NCBI RefSeq assembly: GCF_004564075.1
Contig: NZ_CP038257.1
Span: 1-64,000 of the forward strand
Source: Microbacterium sediminis
GTDB lineage: Bacteria > Actinomycetota > Actinomycetes > Actinomycetales > Microbacteriaceae
DNA: 64,000 nucleotides
Reading direction: 5' to 3'
Below the pieces are notes generated by a model. That model was not told where the DNA came from. It saw only the letters and a program-made list of their open reading frames with translations, and ran no database searches. A program made the position numbers and the translations under genes. Of this stretch, positions 22,702-29,931 are shown piece by piece. Position 1 is the first letter of the stretch. Every line of letters begins with the position of its first letter.

Positions 22702-24807
22702 TCAGGCGTGGGCGGGTTCGGGCTGGCGAGCGGGCACCGTGGCGAGTTGCCGTAGCGCAGCGGGGCGACGGGCGGCGCGGACGCCATTGAGGATGACGAC
22801 GACCTCGGCGATCTCATGCACCAGCACGACGCCGGCGAGCCCGAGGATGCCGAACAGGGCGAGCGGGAACAGCGCGACGATGATCGCCAGAGCCAGACCG
22901 ATGTTGGCGGTCATGATGCGTCGGCCGCGGCGGGCGTGGGCGAGGGCGCCGGGGATGAGGCGGAGGTCGTGGCCGATGAAGGCGACGTCGGCGGACTCGA
23001 TCGCCGCCGCGGAGCCTTTCACACCCATCGCGATCCCGACCGTCGCCGTCGCCAGTGCCGGGGCGTCGTTGATGCCGTCGCCGACCATCGCGGTCGGTTG
23101 CTGCGTGACGAGCGCCTCAATCGCGGCGGCCTTGTCGGCGGGCAGCTGCTCGGCGCGAACGTCGGTTACGCCCGCCTCGGCGGCGATGGCGTGGGCGGTG
23201 CGGGTGTTGTCGCCGGTGAGCATGATGGTCTCAATGCCCTGCGACTGCAGCATCCGGACCGTCTCGGCCGACTCCGGGCGCAGCTCGTCCCGCACGCCGA
23301 TCAGGCCGGCGATCTGCCCGTCCGCCTCGACCACGACGACGGTCATGCCCTGCGCGGCAATCGCCTCCGCGTTCAACTGCTGGCCGGCGGGATGGAGCCA
23401 GCGGACATTGCCGACCCGGATCGCCCGGCCGTCGACGGTCCCGGTGATGCCATGCCCGGCCTCCTCGACCACCTCCGTTGCGGGGCTGGCGACGGGTGCG
23501 GCCGCGATGATGGCCGCGGCGAGGGGGTGGGTGCTGGTGGCCTCCACGGCGGCGGCCCAGGCGAGCAGGTCGTCGCGGGTGATACCGGGTGCGGGCTGGA
23601 CGTCGACGACGGTGGGCTCGTTGCGGGTGAGGGTGCCGGTCTTGTCGAGGGCGACGGCGCGGATCGTGCCGAGCTGCTCGAACGCTTCACCTGACTTGAT
23701 GACGACGCCGAACTTTGACGCCGCTCCGATCGCGCTGATCACCGTCACGGGCACCGCGATGGCCAGCGCGCACGGGGATGCCGCAACCAGGACGACGAGG
23801 GCGCGTTCGATCCAGGTCCACGGGTCGCCGACCAGCAGCCCGAACAGGGCGACCACGGCAGCGGCGATCAGGACGACGGGAACGAGCGGCTTCGCGATCC
23901 GGTCGGCGAGGCGTGCCCGGTTGCCCTTGCGGGCGTGGGCCTGCTCCACGAGGGCGACGATCTGGGTGAGGGAGTTGTCGCGGCCGTCCGCAGTTGCCTC
24001 GATCCGCAACGTCGCCGCCCCGTTGACCGAACCGGCGGCGACCGGATCGCCGGGGCCGACCTCGACCGGGATCGACTCGCCCGTGATCGCCGACGTGTCC
24101 AGGCTCGACCTACCCTCCACGACCACGCCGTCTGTGGCGATGCGATCGCCGGCACCGATGACGAGGATGTCCAGCTCACGCACGTCCGCGGCGGGGATCG
24201 TGACGTCGCTGGTTAGGCGGGAGACGCGGACAGTGTCGGGGATGAGGGACAGAAGGGCGCGCAAGCCTTCCTTGGCGCGGTCCATCGCCCGGTCTTCAAG
24301 CGCCTCGGCCAGGGAGAACAGGAACGCCAGGGTCGCGGCCTCGCCAACGTGGCCGAGCAGGACCGCGCCGATCGCGGCGATGGTCATCAGCAGCCCGACC
24401 CCGAGGCGACCGCGGATGAGGCGGCGGATCGCGCCGGGGACGAAGGTGTAGGCGCCGGCGAGCAGCGCCGCCCACTGCAGCACCAGCGCCGGGATGTGCA
24501 GACCAGTCCACTCGAACGTGTATCCGGCGAGGAGGAACAGCCCGGACAGCGCGGAGGGAAGCAACGCGAAGTCGCGCCACCAGGGCGGGCGGACCTCCGG
24601 CTCCTCGTCCGCCTCGGTGGGGGTGGTGGCGAGGTCGGGGCCGCAGCAGGCATCGCCCGCATCGTGCACCGCGCTTGGCGCCGCGGTCTTGGAGGAGGGT
24701 TCCGCGGCGCAGCAGGCGTCACCGGTCGAGAGCGGCCGGGACAGTTCGATGCGCCGGACCGTACCGGGCTTGCGCGGCTCGTTGGGGCCGCAACACTCTT
24801 CGCTCAC
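22702..24807 (-). CDS. CtpG-like P1B heavy-metal ATPase, 701 aa
   Basis: Metal-exporting P-type ATPase. The N-terminus has three CC pairs (EECCGP, DACCAA, DACCGP) instead of an HMA domain. SPCALAIAVP is the transport-helix CPx motif, LDKTGTLTRNEP the phosphorylation site, STHPLAAA the HP motif and GDGINDAPA the hinge. The last membrane helix has LVHEIAEVVVILNGVRA, as in mycobacterial CtpG. The GTG start overlaps the upstream stop (GTGA). It is the last gene of the cmtR operon; cadmium or lead export is the best guess. Confidence 0.88.
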   Translation of the reverse strand: MSEECCGPNEPRKPGTVRRIELSRPLSTGDACCAAEPSSKTAAPSAVHDAGDACCGPDLATTPTEADEEPEVRPPWWRDFALLPSALSGLFLLAGYTFEWTGLHIPALVLQWAALLAGAYTFVPGAIRRLIRGRLGVGLLMTIAAIGAVLLGHVGEAATLAFLFSLAEALEDRAMDRAKEGLRALLSLIPDTVRVSRLTSDVTIPAADVRELDILVIGAGDRIATDGVVVEGRSSLDTSAITGESIPVEVGPGDPVAAGSVNGAATLRIEATADGRDNSLTQIVALVEQAHARKGNRARLADRIAKPLVPVVLIAAAVVALFGLLVGDPWTWIERALVVLVAASPCALAIAVPVTVISAIGAASKFGVVIKSGEAFEQLGTIRAVALDKTGTLTRNEPTVVDVQPAPGITRDDLLAWAAAVEATSTHPLAAAIIAAAPVASPATEVVEEAGHGITGTVDGRAIRVGNVRWLHPAGQQLNAEAIAAQGMTVVVVEADGQIAGLIGVRDELRPESAETVRMLQSQGIETIMLTGDNTRTAHAIAAEAGVTDVRAEQLPADKAAAIEALVTQQPTAMVGDGINDAPALATATVGIAMGVKGSAAAIESADVAFIGHDLRLIPGALAHARRGRRIMTANIGLALAIIVALFPLALFGILGLAGVVLVHEIAEVVVILNGVRAARRPAALRQLATVPARQPEPAHA

Positions 24808-25079
24808 TGCACGCTCTCCTTCGTTGCGGGGGCGGGCGTCTGCTCTAGGAACGTGAGCGCGGCCAGTGCGTCATCGGTGCCGGTAACGGAAAGGCGCAGG
24901 TCGGGGTGGGTCGTGTCGATCGCCCAAGTCGCGAACGCGCAGCAGGACTGCTCGGTGCGGACCAGCTCCGTCAGCCGGGCGGTCGCGTCGTCGATCTTTG
25001 GGTAGTGGACGGTGATCTGGGCGGCCGTCCTGTCGATGTCGAGGAGGTAGTCGTCGTTGAATTCCTGCCACGCGGCTAG
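24804..25079 (-). pseudogene. 3' part of an Rv1993c-like gene cut by IS5-family insertion
   Basis: From LAAWQEFNDDYLLDIDRT to the C-terminus (about 90 codons) this matches the small protein that lies between cmtR and ctpG in mycobacteria. Removing the insertion and one CTAG copy rejoins it in frame with the 5' piece at 26053-26125. The Cys pair in TEQSCCAFATW could bind metal. The stop overlaps the ATPase start, so transcription from the IS or read-through is now needed to reach the ATPase. Confidence 0.75.
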
Positions 25080-25630
25080 GTCGTGTCTCCCAATAGTCGG
25101 ACCCAGGTGAGGATGGCGCAGAGGGTGACGCCGGCGCGGTACGTGATGGCGAGTTTGTCGAAGCGGGTCGCGATGCCGCGCCACTGCTTCGCGAGTGCGA
25201 AGAATCGCTCGATCACGTTGCGACCGCGGTAGGCGGTGGCGTCGAACCCGGGCGGGCGACCGCCGCGACTCCCGCGCCGTTTTCGTGCGATGATCTGGTC
25301 GCGCTTGTCGGGAATGACGGCCTTGACCTTGCGGCGGCGCAGCTCGCTGCGGATGACTCCGGTCGCGTAGGCACGGTCGGCGATCACGGCGTCGGGTCGG
25401 GTTCGTGGGCGACCCGGGCCAAGCCGGGGAACCTGGATCTCGCCGAGCACGTGGATGAGCATCGCTCCGTCGTTGCGCTGCCCGCCGGTCACGATCATCG
25501 CGAGCGGGCGGCCGTGCCCATCGACGGCCTGGTGGATCTTCGTGGTCAGACCGCCGCGGGAGCGGCCGATACCGTGACCGGGCGGTTCAATCTCGTGCCA
25601 GGGCAGATTCTTGTGATTCGATCCTGCCCC
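25076..25630 (-). CDS. IS5-family transposase, C-terminal frame (orfB)
   Basis: Expressed only by frameshift from orfB's partner orfA, probably at a run of five C/G at 25627-25631. It carries the DDE_Tnp_1 catalytic core: SRGGLTTKIHQAVDGHGRPL, VIADRAYAT and RRKVKAVIP, then NVIERFFALAKQWRGIATR with the late Glu. The product ends LLGDTT, and its TAG stop (25078-25076) lies in the CTAG target duplicate rather than in the element. Confidence 0.8.
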   Translation of the reverse strand, partial: GAGSNHKNLPWHEIEPPGHGIGRSRGGLTTKIHQAVDGHGRPLAMIVTGGQRNDGAMLIHVLGEIQVPRLGPGRPRTRPDAVIADRAYATGVIRSELRRRKVKAVIPDKRDQIIARKRRGSRGGRPPGFDATAYRGRNVIERFFALAKQWRGIATRFDKLAITYRAGVTLCAILTWVRLLGDTT

Positions 25631-26052
25631 CTGTGTCCTGCTCGGGGCGGGTGGTGTTCGTCGCATGCTGATGCGCACGCGCGATCGTCGCATCGATCGA
25701 CACCGCCCAGTCGATCTTCCCGGCCGCGTCGGCCTCGGCGAGCATCTGCGCCAGCACCCGATCCCACGTCCCGTCACCGGCGTAACGGCGATGCCGCTTC
25801 CACACCGTCTGCCACGGGCCGAACTGCTCGCGGGGCAAGTCACGCCACGGGATCCCGGTGCGGAACCGGTACGCGATGCCCTCCACAACCCGCCGGTCGT
25901 CACCGAACGGGTGACCACGCCGCCCGGCATTGGACGGCAACAGCGGAGCGATCCGCTTCCACTGCGCATCCGTGAACACCCGATATCGAGAACCCGTCGA
26001 CCTCACCCCACCAGACTGCCGCGAACCTCACGATGCATATGGGAGACACGCC
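25080..26052 (-). mobile_element. IS5-family insertion sequence, 973 bp
   Basis: The ends GTCGTGTCTCCC (25080) and GGCGTGTCTCCC (read inward from 26052) form 12-bp terminal repeats with one mismatch. CTAG is duplicated at 25076-25079 and 26053-26056, the YTAR-type target usual for IS427-like IS5 elements. Two overlapping transposase frames lie inside. It interrupts the gene between cmtR and ctpG and is intact, so insertion looks recent. Confidence 0.9.
25587..26006 (-). CDS. IS5-family transposase, N-terminal frame (orfA), 139 aa
   Basis: DUF4096-type N-terminal half of the transposase: FTDAQWKRIAPLLPSNAGRRGHPF, then YRFRTGIPWRDLPREQFGPWQTV, and DWAVSIDATIARAHQHA with the first catalytic Asp. 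The frame stops shortly after the G-run where orfB takes over. Confidence 0.85.
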   Translation of the reverse strand: MRSTGSRYRVFTDAQWKRIAPLLPSNAGRRGHPFGDDRRVVEGIAYRFRTGIPWRDLPREQFGPWQTVWKRHRRYAGDGTWDRVLAQMLAEADAAGKIDWAVSIDATIARAHQHATNTTRPEQDTGGRIESQESALARD

Positions 26053-26125
26053 CTAGCTGTGCAGCACCAGCGCCGGGCGTCAGCGTGCAGGCCACCGGCA
26101 GCAGGTCACGGTCGATGAGGCTCAT
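26053..26125 (-). pseudogene. 5' part of the Rv1993c-like gene
   Basis: The ATG at 26125 overlaps the cmtR stop (ATGA) and encodes 24 residues (DRDLLPVACTLTPGAGAAQL at the end) before the IS. Together with 24804-25079 it restores a protein of about 114 residues. Confidence 0.7.
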
Positions 26126-26457
26126 GCGCAGCACTCGCACTGATCGTCCATGCACGGGGCGCCCTCGTCGACGGCGACGACCGCCTCGAGCAGCTGTCGC
26201 AACCCCTGGGTCAGATGCGGGTCGGCGATCTCATACCGGGTGCGCCGACCTTCCGGTGTGGCGACGATCAACCCGCAGCCCCGCAGGCACGTCAGATGAT
26301 TCGAGACGTTCGTGCGGGTCAGCTCGAGATCTCGTGCCAGCTCAGCCGGGTAGCCGGGAGCGTCCAGCAGTGTGAGGAGGATCCGGGAACGGGTCGGGTC
26401 GGCCATCGCCCGACCCAGCCGGTTCATCACATCGAGGCGAGAAGTAAGAGTCAGCAC
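26122..26457 (-). CDS. cmtR: CmtR-type Cd/Pb-sensing repressor, 111 aa
   Basis: ArsR-family repressor closely resembling mycobacterial CmtR. LGRAMADPTRSRILLTLLDAPGYP starts the fold, and LTRTNVSNHLTCLRGCGLIV is the recognition helix containing both metal-site cysteines (CLRGC). A third Cys site is in the tail (APCMDDQCECCA). It lacks the alpha-5 His site of the regulator at 4306, so it should sense Cd(II)/Pb(II). The GTG at 26457 is chosen because TATAGT (26464-26469) ends six bases upstream, a leaderless arrangement matching the known CmtR N-terminus. Confidence 0.88.
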   Translation of the reverse strand: MLTLTSRLDVMNRLGRAMADPTRSRILLTLLDAPGYPAELARDLELTRTNVSNHLTCLRGCGLIVATPEGRRTRYEIADPHLTQGLRQLLEAVVAVDEGAPCMDDQCECCA

Positions 26458-26466
26458 AGGCTGACT
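26449..26466. promoter_or_regulatory. Candidate CmtR operator
   Basis: AGTCAG (26449-26454), six bases, CTGACT (26461-26466): a perfect inverted repeat overlapping the -10 (TATAGT on the minus strand) and the predicted GTG of cmtR. The position suits autorepression. Confidence 0.45.
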
Positions 26467-27436
26467 ATACATTCTCCGCTGTACTAATGCGAGGGCGGAT
26501 GAGTCGCGGTACCCCGGCGACCATGACCACCATTGCGACGAGCTCCACCAAGGTCTGAGTCACTACAACCAACGGCGTCAGAGCGAAAGATGCCGGCAGC
26601 GCGAGAGCGAGCGGGAGCACGACCAGCGAGTTGCGGGTGACCCCGCTGAACGTGGCCGCCCGGCGGCTGGGAACATCCAAGCGTGCCGCGCTCCCGAGGA
26701 GCGCACCGAGTGGTGCCACGATTAGGACGAACACGACGAACACGGGAACCGCGATTAGCAGCTGGCCGAGAGCGCTGCTCACGCCGAAGACCTGCGAGCC
26801 GATCACCACGGCGAGAGTCAGCATCATCAGCGGCACCATTGCCGCCAGCACCACGCCCTCGATCGCGCGGCCGGCACGGAACCGTTTCGCCAGCAGCTGC
26901 GTGGCGGCGGCGAGAACGAGCGGCAGCACGATCAACAACAGAAATGCCTCCACGAACGGATGCGGGTCGAACGCACCCACCACCTCGGCGCCGGCCATCA
27001 GCCACAGGTACACCGGCAGCAACACGATCTGCAGAAGCATCAGCAGGGGCGTGGCAGCAAGCAGCCGCGCACGTGCACCGCCAGCCAGGCCAGTGAACAC
27101 AATCACGTAATCCACACACGGCGTCAGCAGCACGAACAACACCCCAACGAGCACCGCCTGATCAGCCGCCACGGCGCGACTCAACCCGAACACGACCACC
27201 GGCACGACGACGAAGTTCAGGACGAGCACGACGCCCAGGAACCGCCAATCCGTGAAGGCCCGGCCGATCGCCGTGAACGGCACCCCCAGGAACGTCGCGT
27301 ACAGCAACAACCCGAGCACGGGATTGATCGCCGACTCGAGCGGATCCGCCACCGCCGGCACGAGTAGACCGACCACCGCACCCACGGCGATCGCTGCGAG
27401 GTAGAGCACTACCTGATGCCGCTCCCACCACTCCAC
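26465..27436 (-). CDS. BASS/ACR3-like membrane transporter, 323 aa
   Basis: About ten membrane helices in the bile acid:sodium symporter/arsenite-permease fold. LLTPCVDYVIVFTGLAGG near the middle carries a Cys at the position of the conserved ACR3 cysteine, and SGVTRNSLVVLPLALALP is the second crossover. The GTG at 27436 is a best estimate; longer starts exist but read into non-hydrophobic sequence. It overlaps the region that starts cmtR. It could export arsenite or another oxyanion; arsenate reductase is not present, so the substrate is open. Confidence 0.75.
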   Translation of the reverse strand: MEWWERHQVVLYLAAIAVGAVVGLLVPAVADPLESAINPVLGLLLYATFLGVPFTAIGRAFTDWRFLGVVLVLNFVVVPVVVFGLSRAVAADQAVLVGVLFVLLTPCVDYVIVFTGLAGGARARLLAATPLLMLLQIVLLPVYLWLMAGAEVVGAFDPHPFVEAFLLLIVLPLVLAAATQLLAKRFRAGRAIEGVVLAAMVPLMMLTLAVVIGSQVFGVSSALGQLLIAVPVFVVFVLIVAPLGALLGSAARLDVPSRRAATFSGVTRNSLVVLPLALALPASFALTPLVVVTQTLVELVAMVVMVAGVPRLIRPRISTAENV

Positions 27437-27619
27437 AGCTGTGCACACGAGCACAAGCCTGTCGAATGTAGCCGGTTCGCCCCTAATCGAGTGAGCGAGT
27501 AACCCTTCACCCCCAGCCAATGGCAGGACTGCTAGGTGCATGCCAACTACCCGCGGAATCTGTCATTTCGGATAGGAACCGACACGGCACTTACACGCAT
27601 CGTTCTCACCAATCTTTCG

Positions 27620-27683
27620 GATCCGCCACTTGTCCGCCACTTCATCTAAGAATCCGCCATCTTCGCCGAGAACCTACACCGAT
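27620..27683 (-). repeat. Right terminal inverted repeat of the transposon with three subterminal repeats
   Basis: Read inward from 27678 it gives TGTAGGTTCTCG and ATGGCGGATTCTTA. Three TCCGCCA motifs lie at 27622, 27633 and 27653, resembling repeated transposase-binding sites. CCGAT (27679-27683) is the target duplicate. The gap 27437-27764 holds this end and the dprA promoter but no gene. Confidence 0.7.
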
Positions 27684-27692
27684 GAGGGTTCC

Positions 27693-27737
27693 CAATGTCG
27701 GTGGCCCCTGCTACTCTTATCACTGTCAGATTCACAC
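27693..27737 (+). promoter_or_regulatory. PafBC-type damage promoter plus conserved operator, copy 4
   Basis: TGTCGGTG at 27696-27703, N8, TACTCT at 27712-27717, then ACTGTCAGATTCACAC at 27722-27737. It lies ten bases outside the transposon target duplication, so it survived the insertion. It drives the dprA-like gene. Confidence 0.75.
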
Positions 27738-27764
27738 CTAGTTGGCCCTCTCAAAGGAGACACC

Positions 27765-28676
27765 ATGACCACCTCAGACCTCACCGCACGCGCCGCCTGG
27801 AGCGTGCTCACCGAACCCGGCGACGCCGCCGCCGGAGCACTGACCACCACACTCGGCCACACCCGCGCGCTCGAGGCACTCACCAACGGCACGATCGGAT
27901 CCGCGCTCGCCGCGGCCGACGTCGACCCCGCCACCGCGCGCGAGTCGCTCAAGCGCTGGCAGGCGCGCCTGCACGCGGGAGCCCTCGACGCCAACCTCGC
28001 CGCGGTCGACCGCGCAGGTGTCACCCTGCTGGACCCGACCGAGGTGCCCGGCCTGACCGACCTCGGCATCCACGCCCCGCACGTCCTCTACGTCCGCGGC
28101 AACGCCCAGGCGCTCACCAACCCCGGCCCGAAACTGACCACCACCGGAGCGCGCGCCGCAACCCCCTACGGCGAGGACATCGCCGCCAGGTTCGTCACCG
28201 CCCTCCAGCCCCACGGCATCACCGTCCTCGCCGGAGGCGCATACGGCGTCGACGCAGCCGCCCACCGCGCCGCGCTCGCCGCAGGTCTGCCGACGGTGGC
28301 ATTCGTGGCCGGTGGCGTCGATCGGGTGTACCCGGCCGGGCACGCTCACCTGTTCTCGCGGATCGCGGAGGACGGCGCGGTCGTCAGCGAGGTCGCCCCT
28401 GGTGGCACCCCCACGAAGTGGCGGTTCCTGCAGCGCAACCGTCTCCTCGCCGCGGCCGCAGACGCGGTGGTCATCGTCGAGGCCGGCAGCCGGTCCGGGT
28501 CGCTGAACACCGCCGGTCACGCCAAGGCGCTCGGCCGCCCGCTCGGCGCGGTCCCCGGACCGGTCACGAGCGCGTCCTCCGAGGGATGCCACCGGCTCCT
28601 GCGGGAGTTCGGCGCCACCCCGATCACCTGCCCCTCGCACATCGCCGACCTGCTCGGCGTCGGCGTACCGGCCTGA
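27765..28676 (+). CDS. dprA: DprA/Smf-family DNA-processing protein, 303 aa
   Basis: Single-strand DNA binding and RecA-loading protein. AAGGAGACACC precedes the ATG. An N-terminal helical part (1-75) precedes the Rossmann-type core: VLYVRGN, then TTTGARAATPYGEDIAARF, VLAGGAYGVDAAAHRAAL, TVAFVAGGVDRVYPAGHA, and FLQRNRLLAAAADAVVIVEAGSRSGSLNTA. These are the standard DprA motifs. A C-terminal winged helix is absent or very short. The damage-type promoter suggests a role when single-stranded plasmid DNA is present, for example after transfer. Confidence 0.9.
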   Translation: MTTSDLTARAAWSVLTEPGDAAAGALTTTLGHTRALEALTNGTIGSALAAADVDPATARESLKRWQARLHAGALDANLAAVDRAGVTLLDPTEVPGLTDLGIHAPHVLYVRGNAQALTNPGPKLTTTGARAATPYGEDIAARFVTALQPHGITVLAGGAYGVDAAAHRAALAAGLPTVAFVAGGVDRVYPAGHAHLFSRIAEDGAVVSEVAPGGTPTKWRFLQRNRLLAAAADAVVIVEAGSRSGSLNTAGHAKALGRPLGAVPGPVTSASSEGCHRLLREFGATPITCPSHIADLLGVGVPA

Positions 28677-28682
28677 CCCCCA

Positions 28683-28709
28683 GGGAGGGCACCCCCGCGG
28701 TGCCCTCCC
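28683..28709 (+). terminator. Hairpin terminator after dprA
   Basis: GGGAGGGCACC (28683-28693) pairs with GGTGCCCTCCC (28699-28709) around a 5-base loop, seven bases past the dprA stop. Confidence 0.65.
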
Positions 28710-28740
28710 TCCCGATACCGTCCCCCTTGAGGAGATCCCG

Positions 28741-29025
28741 ATGACCACCAAGCGAAGCCAGTACCCCACCGACGTACCGGCATGGGACTGGGCCGACGTC
28801 AGCGCATGGGAAGACGCCGGACGACCCGACATCGCCGCCGACGGCACCTGGCGCACCCCCGAATGCATCGGCTGCGGCCGCGCGATCGCGGAGGACGACG
28901 ACGCGATCGCCACCCGCCGCGGCGCGATGCGCACCGACTGCGCCGAGGAGCTACCCCGCCAGACCGCTACCGCCACCCGCGTCCAGGAAGACGCCGGAGA
29001 GGAACAGAAGGAGATCAGCCGATGA
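28741..29025 (+). CDS. Hypothetical CxxC protein, 94 aa
   Basis: GAGGAGATCCCG precedes the ATG. The N-terminus is Trp/Asp-rich (PAWDWADVSAWEDAGRPD), followed by TPECIGCGRAI (a CxxC) and a second Cys in MRTDCAEEL. It could be a small zinc-binding protein. Its stop overlaps the GntR gene start (ATGA), so it may be part of the regulator unit. Confidence 0.65.
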   Translation: MTTKRSQYPTDVPAWDWADVSAWEDAGRPDIAADGTWRTPECIGCGRAIAEDDDAIATRRGAMRTDCAEELPRQTATATRVQEDAGEEQKEISR

Positions 29026-29507
29026 TCACCGACTTCCCCACCGACGCGCTCGCCGCGGTCGACAAAGACGACCGGAGACCCGCCTACACGCAGATCGCCG
29101 ACCAGCTGCGTCGCCTCATCCTCGAGCGCCACGTCACGCCCGGGACGCAACTGCCCGTCGAACCTGTGCTCGTCGACCGATTCGGCGTCTCACGCATGAC
29201 CGTGCGCGAAGGCATCCGGGTCCTGCGGCTCGAGGGCCTGCTCCGCACCGACCACGGCATCGGCGTGTTCGTCGCCACCTACCCCGGCGCCGTCCCCCTT
29301 GCCGGCACCATCCGCATCCGCACCCGACGCCCCGACAACCCGCGCCACCGGTACATCGACGCCGAGGTGACCGACAGCGACTGGCAGCCACCCGTCGCCG
29401 CCAACCTCCTCAGCTCCCACCTCGAGGCAGCCCTCGACAGCATCGGCCCCAACCAGACCGTCACGATCGACATCCGCGTCGACCACAAACCCCCGGAGAC
29501 CCCATGA
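29022..29507 (+). CDS. GntR-family transcriptional regulator, 161 aa
   Basis: The N-terminal 75 residues form a GntR winged helix (AYTQIADQLRRLILERHVTPG, then VLVDRFGVSRMTVREGIRVLRLEGLL). The C-terminal 80 residues are short and unlike FadR or UTRA domains. GntR-type Kor proteins control transfer on Streptomyces plasmids, so this protein is the nearest candidate to bind the ACTGTCAGATTCACA operators around it. That assignment is an inference. Confidence 0.85.
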   Translation: MITDFPTDALAAVDKDDRRPAYTQIADQLRRLILERHVTPGTQLPVEPVLVDRFGVSRMTVREGIRVLRLEGLLRTDHGIGVFVATYPGAVPLAGTIRIRTRRPDNPRHRYIDAEVTDSDWQPPVAANLLSSHLEAALDSIGPNQTVTIDIRVDHKPPETP

Positions 29508-29593
29508 CCGCCACCGCCGCCGCGGCGGCCGCCATCGACGGCGACGTCCGACTCCAATCCTGCTCGCCACCAACGTCACCGGCGAACAGATGA
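29504..29593 (+). CDS. Short ORF, 29 aa, possibly the frameshifted start of the next gene
   Basis: ATG overlaps the GntR stop, and TGA overlaps the next ATG. The sequence MTATAAAAAAIDGDVRLQ leaves the pattern expected. In the +2 frame the DNA continues RPTPILLATNVTGEQMNAQ directly into the 29590 gene. A single-base indel would fuse both into one protein of about 117 residues. Confidence 0.35.
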   Translation: MTATAAAAAAIDGDVRLQSCSPPTSPANR

Positions 29594-29856
29594 ACGCACA
29601 GCTCCCCGAGATCCGCGACAGCCTCGCCCGACGCGCCACCGCGGCCGCGCTCGCCGCAGCACACCCCACCATCACCACAACCGACGACCTCGACGCACTC
29701 CCCGCAGGAACAGTCGTCCGATCCGACACCGGCACCATCGCCTGCCGATTCGACACCGACCACGGCGTCGTCCTCGGCGACGATCGCCCCTTCTCCCCCT
29801 GGACGGCCCTGCAGCTGCCAGCCACCATCCTGTGGGACCCCCGCAGCTCCTCCTGA
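29590..29856 (+). CDS. Hypothetical protein, 88 aa
   Basis: It begins MNAQLPEIRDSLARRATAAA (helical), followed by a small beta-rich domain (DDLDALPAGTVVRSDTGTIACRF and VVLGDDRPFSPWTALQLPATIL) that may be a compact barrel. There is no clear ribosome site, and translational coupling is likely. See the neighbouring short ORF for a possible frameshift. Confidence 0.6.
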   Translation: MNAQLPEIRDSLARRATAAALAAAHPTITTTDDLDALPAGTVVRSDTGTIACRFDTDHGVVLGDDRPFSPWTALQLPATILWDPRSSS

Positions 29857-29931
29857 CAACCCCACCCCGACGCGATCGCGCTCGCCGCATCAGGCAGGCA
29901 CACGCCGTCACCTGGCGGTAGGGTTCGAAGA

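Larger units (their letters stand above)
4068..27678. mobile_element. 23.6-kb metal and cytochrome-maturation transposon with 5-bp target duplication
   Basis: The left end (from 4068) and right end (read inward from 27678) share TGTAGGTTC, then CG, then ATGGCG: 19 of 24 bases match in inverted orientation. Both are flanked by CCGAT (4063-4067 and 27679-27683). TG...CA ends, a 5-bp duplication and repeated internal TGGCGGA motifs suggest a Mu/IS21/Tn7-like DDE transposase. No such transposase gene lies between the ends, so the unit was probably mobilised in trans or has lost it. Joining the flanks restores an uninterrupted dprA promoter region. Confidence 0.75.

Noticed and set aside
4068-27678. 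Tn3-family assignment for the cargo
   Set aside because: The 5-bp duplicate would fit, but Tn3 ends begin GGGG and a resolvase and large transposase would be expected; none is present.
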